Assembly: GCF_021696945.1 (NCBI RefSeq) | Contig: NZ_JACYHE010000011.1 | Coordinates: 60,142-124,141 of the forward strand | DNA from: Streptomyces sp. JJ36 | GTDB taxonomy: Bacteria > Actinomycetota > Actinomycetes > Streptomycetales > Streptomycetaceae | DNA: 64,000 bases | Direction: 5' to 3' | Shown: positions 8,001-15,594 of the stretch, piece by piece | Position numbering within the stretch: position 1 is the first letter of the stretch | Layout of the letters: the number at the start of each line of letters is the position of its first letter | Made by a program: the position numbers and the translations under genes | Notes under the pieces: model-generated | Told to the model about the DNA's origin: nothing | Seen by the model: only the letters and a program-made list of their open reading frames with translations | The model's database searches: none

Positions 8001-9028
8001 AGGAACTCGGCAGCGTTGACCAGTCTATTGTTGCGAACGCCGAGCGGCCTTACAGCTCCAGGAGGAGGGTGGAGCGGTACGGCAAAAAGTACGGCTGGAT
8101 TGCCTACCACGAAATGGTTGGCCGCCTCGTGGATGCCGGCCGCGCACCGTCCCCCTTCGGGGACGCCGAACGCTTGATGCCCGACATCGACCCGACCTTC
8201 CCCGACAGGCCCCCGGTGGCGCCCATGCCCCTTCCGCTGTGGGCACCCGTGGAACCGACCGACGACCAGACTTGGCTCACCTCGGGGACGGTAGACGTCC
8301 CGGACCAGCTGTGGTCACCCGAGGAAATTCACGGAGTGAAGGGCGGCTGGCTCCTGGCCGAGGGGTATCTGAATCACCGCTCCGACGGGCGAACGGTGTT
8401 CGGGTTCTTCCGCACACTCCTGCTGGAGCCGGAAGACGCGGAACCCGCCCAGAAGCTCGCTGGCGACCGTCAGCACCTAGGAAACCACTTCTTCCCTCAG
8501 CTGCCGATGGTCCGCGACGTGCTGGCCGCTGAGATGCCGTGGAGCCCCCGGTTCGAGCTGACCCGCGACGACAATGCCTCAGGCGCCTTCCCGCACCGCG
8601 CGCTGCGTCGCGACTGGCAGGACGACGGCATCGGGCTCGACCAAGTCGCCGTGGAGTTCGCCTCCGACAGCACTTCGGAGATCGGCCTCGGCGGGAGCTT
8701 TGACGTGCCCTCGTCCGAGTTCGCTGCCAGGTTTGGCCTGCGCCAACTGCCCGGCAGTGTGGACCTTGTGGGCCTGGATGGCCAGCGCGCCTCCGCAGTC
8801 TTCCGCGTGGATAAGTCCTGGCGCGGCCACCTCCTCTTCCTGCGCCGCCAACTCGTCGAGGAATTCGCAGGTGACCGCCGGATCATGCAGGTGGCCTGGG
8901 GCGAGCGCGAGGTGGCGGTCGACTGGCCCTCTGCTCCTTCCTGGGTAGTGGCGGCGCAGCGCAGCCACGCGAACGGGTGGCGTCATATACGGCTGCTCGG
9001 AGCGGACCAAAGCAGCGCCGAAGACTAG
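5021..9028 (+). CDS. PD-(D/E)XK nuclease fused to STAND/NACHT-type NTPase (Avs-like defence protein)
   Basis: A 1335-aa multidomain protein. Residues 1-160 form a restriction-endonuclease-like effector: NQPGVEFYLHV (Glu45) and WGWSCKWF (Lys68) give the core E...xxK pattern, although the usual Glu/Gln two residues before Lys is Ser66. A helical linker follows. The NTPase has Walker A AAAGQGKTHLA (327-337) and the NACHT-type Walker B PLIVDGLNEAE (398-408), then a winged-helix-like region and a long helical C-terminus with FDRFAGYLIAD, expected to be the sensor. This order matches Avs/STAND antiviral ATPases, which oligomerise on phage proteins and activate the nuclease. GTG 5021 is preferred: GGGAG sits 5 bases upstream and the previous stop is 2 bases away. 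A hairpin follows the stop. The exact Avs class cannot be assigned here. Confidence 0.85.
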   Translation: MDLTDLERLPGAADRNFEALTRAIVSRRYGALGTMRERRNQPGVEFYLHVDHAGALGDPGRVWGWSCKWFILNSKNELSAGQRKQIEDSLSKAIQHVVGLTDFVLCLPERPAKGDEEWINGLGQQGVSVKLWSTENYDDQLAGHDELRSTFFGELALTAGVLAQAHKRSVAPIEARWTPRLHTSHHVEHRIDRALLRPASFEWLQQRTDDTAARIQALRAAIDGLDNTIRQDAVEIADDLERFVDDLWEVLDAGRSLRPWEVRERLAEQRPPATSPRTLRRLVLKLRQRRLPEALLATGLGAEIRDIVQWLHDARADTEAPLLAVIAAAGQGKTHLAAQMTSPNDQPTAGVFIQGGNLRAGGTLDDFARRIPGLKVDYFEDLLEALNSAGNRAGCRIPLIVDGLNEAERPSEWRTLLAGLAPALGAYPNVAVIVTLREALADRALPKDTVPLELEWQRAEVDDILRVYFRHYLINPADAWLPMEECRNPLFVRMYCEAANHDRRVPVGVEALPHSLIGVFELYREGVVERLAQDPARIPVPADQIQRRLTALARHMWTHNVRRLPFDEARRVLDADQPNWDESLFRRLVEEGVIFREEIRGSDDAECGFVFDRFAGYLIADAILVRIPPADVNEQFAEAALWQSLLGDQAHPLGEDILISLISLMPRRFTRHHLWRVSPEEHRSLVLAQELTTESDFLDNETVDALATALVTAHPGKRKGRPAFSRLWEIRRSAPHRLNAVFLDRVLRQLPLPERDLRWAEWARGQAPGRLTADLERSIGRWSGNSNRAESDDLDALAIAWLLTSTDTGMRDLATKALQRYGRPEPKRMFDLAARMLDIDDPYVIERVVAAAFGAVSAHQMPDPGGPLEGALRDWLVHLRDRFLDGGTTPTSHEQLRGHVRATYEFAGALHPAAVPEGVDAFAPRFTAVAPAEVMEDDDPNAEECARTFGMDFENYIIGAAINGRANYDFTNPDYRRARAEVMARVWELGWREKELGSVDQSIVANAERPYSSRRRVERYGKKYGWIAYHEMVGRLVDAGRAPSPFGDAERLMPDIDPTFPDRPPVAPMPLPLWAPVEPTDDQTWLTSGTVDVPDQLWSPEEIHGVKGGWLLAEGYLNHRSDGRTVFGFFRTLLLEPEDAEPAQKLAGDRQHLGNHFFPQLPMVRDVLAAEMPWSPRFELTRDDNASGAFPHRALRRDWQDDGIGLDQVAVEFASDSTSEIGLGGSFDVPSSEFAARFGLRQLPGSVDLVGLDGQRASAVFRVDKSWRGHLLFLRRQLVEEFAGDRRIMQVAWGEREVAVDWPSAPSWVVAAQRSHANGWRHIRLLGADQSSAED

Positions 9029-9046
9029 CCTCGATCATTCGTGAGC

Positions 9047-9068
9047 TCCCGTCAGCTTGCTGGCGGGA
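9047..9068. terminator. Hairpin terminator after the nuclease-STAND gene
   Basis: TCCCGTCAG (9047-9055) pairs with CTGGCGGGA (9060-9068) with one G-T pair and a 4-base CTTG loop, 19 bases after the stop. It lies between convergent genes and may serve both strands. Confidence 0.55.
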
Positions 9069-9220
9069 CCCTTCGATGTTCGTGGTGATGTGTCTCTTGG
9101 TGTTCAGGCAGGCTGATGGCCCGGCTGTCGTGCAGGGTGGGCGCTGGGATTCCACTTCTCCCGGGGTGGGGTGCGCGGGTTGCAGGGCCAGAACGGCCTA
9201 GGGACGCCGCCCGGGCCGGA

Positions 9221-10743
9221 CTAGGCGCGTGCGGGAGGCAGGTCGTAGCGGCTGACGGCCAGGTACGTTTCCGGCGTGGCCGCTTCGAGGAGACCCTCGT
9301 CGCCATCCAGGTCGAGCTTCGGCTCCTGCGGACGACGCAGCAGGTGGCTCCAGTCGCTCGCTGCTCCCCGCTCATAGGCGTCGCGGAGTAGGGGGCGCAG
9401 CCGTGGGCGGGCTTCCTCTTGCTGCTCGCCGAAGACCCGCCGCTGGGTGAGCCGTTGTACTTCTTGGGCTTCGTCGCTGAGGCCCTGGTCGAGGGCCGGC
9501 TGATCCTCGGCGCGCAGTCCCGGGGTGCGCCGGACGATGGCCAGATCTTCTTCGTGGAGGCGTGCGCAGGCGGAGAACAGCTTTCTGGACATGCCGAGGT
9601 GGACCTCGGTTCCAGGGATGCGGCAGGTGAGGAAGTCGTCGAGCCCCCAGGAGCGGATCTGGTAGCGCAGGGTGCGCGACTCGATGTGGAGGGCCGCTCC
9701 GCGGCGTCCGCCCGCATGGCGAGGGTGAGGTCGTCGTTTTCCAAGGGGGTGGTCAGCCCGGAACGCCGGCGGCGGGAAGCGCGGTCGGCCGGCACCGGCA
9801 CAGTGCGCAACTGAGAGGCGGGAGCGGAGCGCAGCGCCAGGTAAGCGAGCATCTGGGCACGGGCCGCGCCGATGAGCGCGTCGTCGCTTTCCCCGAGGTG
9901 GTCTTCGAGGTTGCCGGGGCCGACCGCTGCGTCGTTGGCGCCGGATCCGGCCGGGGGGAGGGGTGGCTCGCCGGAGTGCAGGTCGTGGTCGATCGTGAGG
10001 AAGAGGTCGTCTCCGGGCCGCACGGACGCCCCGACTAGAACGATGCGGTGCTTGAATGAGCCTAGGATCTTGCTGCCGGCCTCCAGTTGTGCCCATCCTT
10101 TGCGGAGTGCGCCGACTCCGACATTGCCGCCCTTTGCCTCGATCAGCCAGTACATCCCTTCCGCCTCGTGCCGTCCCCACAGGTCGGGCAAGGTCCTCAT
10201 CGGGTCCTTGAACGTGCCGCTCAGGGCGGGTATGGGGCCGCCGAGTTCGAGGTGGTGAGTCTGTCCGAGGCCCAGCAGGGAGCGGCAGGCCCACTCGGTC
10301 ATCGTCATGCCCAGCCGGTAGGCGACTGCGCTCTGCGCAGTGCGCTCGGTGCCGTGCTCGTACACCGGGTTCAGGGTCAGGCGCTGGCCCTTTGCGCCCG
10401 GTACAGGGTGCCGGGGCGTGACAGGATGGGCGCCAAGATAGGCGTACAGCGGGGAGATCCGGGCGATGAGTTCCCCGTGCGCGTACCGGGGCTGGTTCTG
10501 CAGGTGCGGGGTGACGTCGCGGCCGACCTCGGTGGCGGCCTTGATGATCTCCCGCCACGTGGTGGTCGGGGCGTACCAGCCGTCGGCTGCCGGGAACCCG
10601 CCCGACGCGCTCCACGCCTCGTGCTCGGCCGTGCGCCACTGCCTCTTGGGCTTGTTCGCGGGTCCGTTGCGGAACAGGACCGGTACGTCGAAGCTGTCGG
10701 CGTAGGTGAGCGGCGGCTCGTCAGGGATCTGTGCGGGGATCAT
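9221..10743 (-). pseudogene. Frameshifted PD-(D/E)XK nuclease-like gene
   Basis: The coding signal starts at ATG 10743 (MIPAQIPDEPPLTYADSFDV) and runs about 345 codons, then continues in another frame to the TAG at 9221-9223. The switch lies in the run at about 9693-9708 (between TLAMRADAA and ALHIESRTLRYQIRSWG). It is equivalent to one missing or two extra bases, so a repaired product would be about 507 aa. The N-terminal part carries LPDLWG (Asp187) and WLIEAKGG (Glu202, Lys204), a canonical PD-x14-ExK nuclease core. The rest is unrecognised. It sits exactly where the rest of a Wadjet-type operon should be. It could be a true pseudogene, a sequencing error, or recoding; no slippery heptamer is evident. 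Confidence 0.6.
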
Positions 10744-10895
10744 GAGGATACTCTGGCACGGTTCTGGACCCGTCCGGACGCGCCTGGCAGCGGGCCGCCG
10801 ATCTGCTTGACTCTCGTCGTTACGGCGCAGGCGCGACCATGTCCGATGGCGACCGGTGTTGTTGGCCTGCCACCCGCCTCCTCGGGTTCTACTGC

Positions 10896-11663
10896 TCATG
10901 GTCGGTTGGGCCAGAAGATCGACAAAGGGAGTCGACGGAGGGCAGCTGTACCGCCTGGATCGGTCCGAGAGCGGCTGCTGAGCTCCTCGCTGTCCAGCGC
11001 GGTTTCGGCGGTCAGCTCGGTCAGCCGCTCCGCGAAGCCGCCGGCGAGAAGGGTCGACGGCCCGCGGCGGGCGGAGAGCAGCCCGGCCAGGACGCGGCGC
11101 TGCACGTCGTACAGCACGTCCCCGGACCCGCTGACATAGGCGTCCTCGTCCCCGGCCACCCGCCGCAGCACTCCGTACCGCAGCAGCAGCCGCACCACCG
11201 CCGCCAGGTCCGCCCGTTCCTCGCGCCGCTCCAGGGTGAACTCGATGCCGGCGGCGGCCAGCTGTGGATCGGCGGCGTCCAGCACCACCTGCTCGGCCAG
11301 CCGCCCCAGCGCGGTCTGCGACTCGCCCCGCTCCAGCGCCGCCAGCGCCAGGCACAGCAGGACGTAGCGTCGCCGGGTGAACGGCGCTCGGGCGCGGGCC
11401 GTCTCGCGCGCCGGGTGGGTCGCGTCCGTCAGGGTGCCGGGCGTGCGGTGCAGGCGGGCCGCCTCCGCGTCCACCCGCAGCGCCCAACCGGTGTTGCGTT
11501 CGAACCAGTCGCGCAGCTCCCCGGCGTACTGCCGCACCAGGCGGAACGCGTCCGCCGACGGCCCGTGCGCGAGCAGCAGCGGCTCCTTCAGCAGGGCGCG
11601 GGCGGCGCGCTGCAGCTCCGCCGCGCGCCGCCCGTCGAGCACATCACCCAGGGACGTCGTCAT
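10896..11663 (-). pseudogene. 3'-truncated TIGR02678 family gene (Wadjet JetB-type component)
   Basis: A 255-aa product beginning MTTSLGDVLDGRRAAELQRA. The blocks VRQYAGELRDWFERNTGWALRVDAE, AARLHRTPG and RRYVLLCLALAALERGE are typical of TIGR02678, a partner of the SMC-like ATPase in Wadjet-type plasmid-defence operons. Family members are, to my knowledge, nearer 370-400 aa. Here recognisable sequence stops after about ERLTELTAETALDSEE and ends in an unrelated tail (SIFWPNRP), so the C-terminal third is missing. The ATG overlaps the stop of the TIGR02677 gene (ATGA, 11660-11663). Downstream, instead of the TIGR02680 (SMC) and TIGR02679 genes, is the frameshifted nuclease. I infer deletion or replacement of the distal half of the operon. 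Confidence 0.65.
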
Positions 11664-13249
11664 CGTTCCTCTCCCGCCGCCGTCACCACTGCGGACCGTA
11701 CCCGTCCGTCGTGGGCCAGGTCCGTGATCTCGACGAGATGGTCGGGCCCGCGGAAGGTGCCGTCCGGCGTGTGGACGGCGGCCGTCGTCCCGTCCGTCAG
11801 AGCCGTCAGCCGGATCTCCAGCGTGCCGTCGTTGCTGGTCGCCACGGTCGTGGTCGCCCCCGGCCGCCAGGTGGCCAGGGCATCGCCGAGCAACGACAGG
11901 AACAGGCCGAAGGCCGCCGGGTCGAGCTCGCCGAGCGCCGACAGCCGGGTGGTGCCGTCCGTGGCCAGCCGGGCGCGGGCCGCCGCGATCTCCGCCGCCT
12001 GCCGCGCGGCGATCTCCGCCAGCCGCCGCCGCTCCCCGGACCGGTCCTGCACCTTGCGCGCCCTGCCACGCCGCTCGTAACTGCCGGTACGGCGCAGCTG
12101 CGGGCTGATCCGCAGCGGCTCGGCCCCGGACCACGGGGTGGACGCGGGTACCGGGTGGGTCGTCCGCTCGGTGAGGGTGTCGGCGTCCACCGTCAGGTGC
12201 CGGGACGGGTACAGCCCGAAAGCAGCCCGCCACAGCTGGTGCCGGGCCTCGTCGTCCGGCGCCTCGGCGAACCAGCGGGCCAGTGCACGGAAATCCGCCG
12301 ACCGGTCCGAGCGCCCGGCCCGCCGCTCGTTCAGCTGCCGTACGACGGCCAGCAGTTGCGGGATCGCCCCCAGGGCCCGCCCGCGCAGCAGCCGGGCCTG
12401 AGCCTGACGCCCGTCCGCCGACACGAACCAGGCGGCCAGTCCCGCCCACCGCGCCGCCCACCGCGCGTACGCCTGCGCCTCGGCGCTCTCCGCCTCCTCC
12501 GGAGCGGCGTCGGCCGCCTCCCGGGCCGCCGCCAGCCGCAGCAGCGCGTCCGCCCGGCCGTCCTGCTCCAGCTCGTCGATGAGCAGCGCGATCCGTCCGC
12601 CCAGCGTGATCAGGTCCTGGATGAACCGCTCCAGGTACTGGATCAGCCGATCTTTGTAGGCGAGGAACACCTCCACCTCGACGCCGTGCAGGTCGATCGT
12701 GCGCTGCAACGACCCCATGAACGCCCGCGCGTTCTCGGCCAGCGCCTCGAACCGGGCCGCCAGCGCGGACAGCGCCAGATGCGCCTTCGCGTCGTCCGGC
12801 GTCTCCCCGGCCGCGATCGTCAGCAGCGCCTGCAGCTGGGTGACGATGTCGTGCAGGGCCACCGCCTGCAGCGCACCGCGCCGCCCCAGCGCCTCGTCGT
12901 ACGCGCTCAGCGCCTGCTCGGCGGCCTCTCCGGCCTGGGTGAGCTGGTAGATGAACCGTTTGCGGTAGAAGTCCTCGACCGCCGTGACCCGGGAGGTGTC
13001 CGGGTCCGCTCGCAGGTTGCCCCACTCGACCAGGCTGTCCAGCGCCTTCACGAGCGCGTCCGGATCCCCGGGCCGCTGCTCCGGCGGCAGCGCCGCGTAC
13101 ACGTCCTCGGGCCGCAGGTGTACCGCGAACCGCTCCTTGGCGGCCAGGAACGCGCGCATCACCTGCCGGTACAGCGCCGCGTTGGGCACGGTCAGGTGGG
13201 CGAAGGGGGCGTGGTCGGTCCGGTCCCGGCGGGGAGGCTGCGAGGTCAT
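11660..13249 (-). CDS. TIGR02677 family protein (Wadjet JetA-type component), orphaned
   Basis: A full-length-looking protein of 529 aa from ATG 13249 (MTSQPPRRDRTDHAPFAHL), with GAAGGA about 11 bases upstream; an in-frame ATG at 13288 would add 13 residues. Typical TIGR02677 features are the N-terminal LYRQVMRAFLAAKERF and LRPEDVYAAL, then VEWGNLRADPDTSRVTAVEDFYRKRF, and a long helical middle rich in Ala/Leu/Arg (RTIDLHGVEVEVFLAYKDRLIQ). In intact systems this subunit works with TIGR02678 and an SMC-like ATPase to extrude loops of and cleave small circular DNA. Those partners are truncated or missing here, so the gene is probably a non-functional relic or newly broken. It lies 70 bases downstream of the UvrD gene on the same strand. 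Confidence 0.75.
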   Translation of the reverse strand: MTSQPPRRDRTDHAPFAHLTVPNAALYRQVMRAFLAAKERFAVHLRPEDVYAALPPEQRPGDPDALVKALDSLVEWGNLRADPDTSRVTAVEDFYRKRFIYQLTQAGEAAEQALSAYDEALGRRGALQAVALHDIVTQLQALLTIAAGETPDDAKAHLALSALAARFEALAENARAFMGSLQRTIDLHGVEVEVFLAYKDRLIQYLERFIQDLITLGGRIALLIDELEQDGRADALLRLAAAREAADAAPEEAESAEAQAYARWAARWAGLAAWFVSADGRQAQARLLRGRALGAIPQLLAVVRQLNERRAGRSDRSADFRALARWFAEAPDDEARHQLWRAAFGLYPSRHLTVDADTLTERTTHPVPASTPWSGAEPLRISPQLRRTGSYERRGRARKVQDRSGERRRLAEIAARQAAEIAAARARLATDGTTRLSALGELDPAAFGLFLSLLGDALATWRPGATTTVATSNDGTLEIRLTALTDGTTAAVHTPDGTFRGPDHLVEITDLAHDGRVRSAVVTAAGEER

Positions 13250-13320
13250 CGTCCGGCATTGTCCTTCATGTACACCTGGTCGCAGCAATGCACCGCGAGC
13301 TCCTGGCAGGCATCCCTCGG

Positions 13321-15594
13321 CTACGCCGTGTCCGGCGCACCGAGCAGGGCGTCGAGGAACGGGCTGGGTTTCCCGTGCCAGAAGACGTCCAGGCTGTCCC
13401 GGGCGCGCGTGGCGGCGACGAAGAGGAGCGAGCGGGCGCGTTGCAGGTCCCGGCGGTAGCGAACCGGGTCGCTGCGGCGCCGGCGCTCGATATCGCTGCG
13501 GGGCACCAGGCCGTCACTCGCACCGGCGATGATCATGTGCTGGTACTCCAGCCCCTTGAAGCGGAACATCGTGCCGATGTGGACGCCGCCGTCACCGCGT
13601 GGTCCGTCGGGGCCGATCTCCAGCGGCCGGATGCCGTGCTCGTGCAGGGTCGCGGCGGTCTCGGTGACCATCCGGTTGGTGGGCACCGCGATGGCGATCT
13701 GCTCGTGCGGCACGTCCCCGCGGGAAGCGATCAGCTCGGCGACAGCCGCACGCTCCGCCTCCCAGTCGGGGAGACCGTGCAGTCCGGGGACGCCGCCGCT
13801 GAGGACCGAACGGTAGCCGGCGAGCGTCTCGTCACTGCCGTCGAGGTCGTCGTACTTCTCCTCCCCGAGGACCCGGAGGGCGGAGAGGAGGATCTGCCGG
13901 GTCGTGCGGTAACTCAGCGAGAGCCGCGACGAGCGGCCGCGGATGTTGATGCCGAGGCTGCCCAGCGTCACCTGGTTCTTGTAGATCCGCTGGTAGGTGT
14001 CCCCCACGAGGAACAGGTCGTTGCGGCCGGGTGCGACCATGGCACGCAGCATCTTCCAGTGCGCGGGGCGCAGGTCCTGGGCCTCGTCCACGACGATGTG
14101 CCGGTACCGGTAGCGGAGCCAGCCGCCGGAGCCGTCCTGGAGGTGGACGTTGTCCAGGCCCCCGGCGTCCTCCTTCTGCCGGGCGATGCCCTCGATACGG
14201 CGCGCCCGGTCACGCTCCAGCTGTGCCGCCCACTCGGCCACCTGGTCCCAGGTCTGCATGCCCTGCCGGTCCAGACGCTGGGTGAACTGCTCGGTGAGCT
14301 GCCAGATCGCGGCACGGTCCGCGCGGGTGACCGTCCGGCCCCGGCCCGCCCGGCGGGCGCGGAAGTACTCGGTGCGCGAGGCGATGGCCTGCCCCAGGAC
14401 GACCTGCGCCCACTCGTCCTGGAGGAACTCCGCGTCCCACCGGTCCTCGCCGAGCTCGTCGAGGAGCGCACGCCACTCCCGCACCGCCTGGTTGTCGTCG
14501 ATGAGCCGCTTCCGGTTACCCGGTTCGGCCTCCCGTACGGTCCGCAGCGAGAGCTGGTCGACGTGGCTGATGTCCACCCGGGACAGCAGCTCTTCACCGC
14601 CGAGCGCCAGCAGACGCGAGCGGAGGTCGGCCGCGAGGTTCTTGTTGAACGTGGTGAGCAACACGGGCTTGTTGTGCCCTGGGGGCAGCCGGTCCACCAG
14701 GTGCTTGACGCGGTGCAGGGCGACGATGGTCTTGCCCGTTCCGGGGCCGCCGCCGACCCGTGCCGGGCCGTTGTGGTCGCGGGACACCAGCTTGGCCTGG
14801 GTGGGGTGCAGGAAGACCTTCCACCGCCCGAAGTCCTCGCCTTCGAGTGCCTCGCGGAGCTGGTCGTCCGTGGTGGTGACGACGGTGGCCGGGCGGGAGG
14901 CGGCGGTCACGAAGTCGGTCGTGTCGACAGGTCCGGCGGCCGCCACGGGCGCTGTGACCTGGTCCAGCACCTCGTCGTAGGGCTTGCCGTCGTGCAGGCT
15001 GAGCAGCACCTCGCCGGTGAGCTGCGGTGCGTACTCCACGAGACCGAGCAACTGGTCCTCGGTCGTCAGCGCCCGGACGACGGGCAGCAGCGTGCCGGTG
15101 ACGCCCAGGTCGGTGAGTTGTTCGTCGGACCACGCCGAGAACAGGGTGGCCGGGGTCTCCGCCACGTCCGGCTGCTGCGGCCCGGGTGCGGACGCTGCCC
15201 GCTCCGGGACCGTGCCCGGCTCCGGACGGCCGGCCTCGCCGGGCAGCACGCGTTCCTGGACGGTCTGGAGGTCGATGTACTCGATGCCGCCGCTGACCGG
15301 GTTGACGGTGATGCGGCTGAGGTGGTCGTAGACGTCCTTGCGGTGCTTGACGGAGACGATCAGCCAGTCGTCGTCGGCCAGGCGCAGCAGCAGTGCCCGG
15401 TACTCGTCGTTGACCCGGGCGGAGAACAGCTTGTCGTGCCCCTTGAGCTGCTTCAGCCGCAATCCGGGGGAGTCCGGGTTGGTGCGGAACTTGTGCTGGA
15501 AGTCGTAGATCGCGCCCTTGACCGGCCGCGGGAGCCGGAGGATCTCCTTGTCCGCCTTGTCGAGCAGGCGCAGGGTCACGTTCGTGCCGCTCAC
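13321..15594 (-). CDS. UvrD/Rep-type superfamily 1 helicase with N-terminal RelE-like domain
   Basis: A 757-aa protein. Residues about 5-95 (IYDFQHKFRTNP, LKQLKGHDKLFSARVNDEYRALL, WLIVSVKHRKDVYD) resemble the RelE/ParE toxin fold. The helicase follows with Walker A GGGPGTGKTIVALHR (about 281-295), Walker B HIVVDEAQDL, motif III FLVGDTYQRIY, the SLSYRTTRQI motif, motif V HIGTMFRFKGLEY and motif VI LLFVAATRARDSL. All SF1A motifs are intact, so an active ATP-driven helicase is expected. The start GTG at 15594 overlaps the stop of the upstream DEAD-box gene (GTGA, 15591-15594), so the two helicases are translationally coupled and probably act together. RelE-UvrD fusions are known from actinomycetes; whether the RelE-like part cleaves RNA or only binds is unknown. 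Confidence 0.85.
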   Translation of the reverse strand: MSGTNVTLRLLDKADKEILRLPRPVKGAIYDFQHKFRTNPDSPGLRLKQLKGHDKLFSARVNDEYRALLLRLADDDWLIVSVKHRKDVYDHLSRITVNPVSGGIEYIDLQTVQERVLPGEAGRPEPGTVPERAASAPGPQQPDVAETPATLFSAWSDEQLTDLGVTGTLLPVVRALTTEDQLLGLVEYAPQLTGEVLLSLHDGKPYDEVLDQVTAPVAAAGPVDTTDFVTAASRPATVVTTTDDQLREALEGEDFGRWKVFLHPTQAKLVSRDHNGPARVGGGPGTGKTIVALHRVKHLVDRLPPGHNKPVLLTTFNKNLAADLRSRLLALGGEELLSRVDISHVDQLSLRTVREAEPGNRKRLIDDNQAVREWRALLDELGEDRWDAEFLQDEWAQVVLGQAIASRTEYFRARRAGRGRTVTRADRAAIWQLTEQFTQRLDRQGMQTWDQVAEWAAQLERDRARRIEGIARQKEDAGGLDNVHLQDGSGGWLRYRYRHIVVDEAQDLRPAHWKMLRAMVAPGRNDLFLVGDTYQRIYKNQVTLGSLGINIRGRSSRLSLSYRTTRQILLSALRVLGEEKYDDLDGSDETLAGYRSVLSGGVPGLHGLPDWEAERAAVAELIASRGDVPHEQIAIAVPTNRMVTETAATLHEHGIRPLEIGPDGPRGDGGVHIGTMFRFKGLEYQHMIIAGASDGLVPRSDIERRRRSDPVRYRRDLQRARSLLFVAATRARDSLDVFWHGKPSPFLDALLGAPDTA

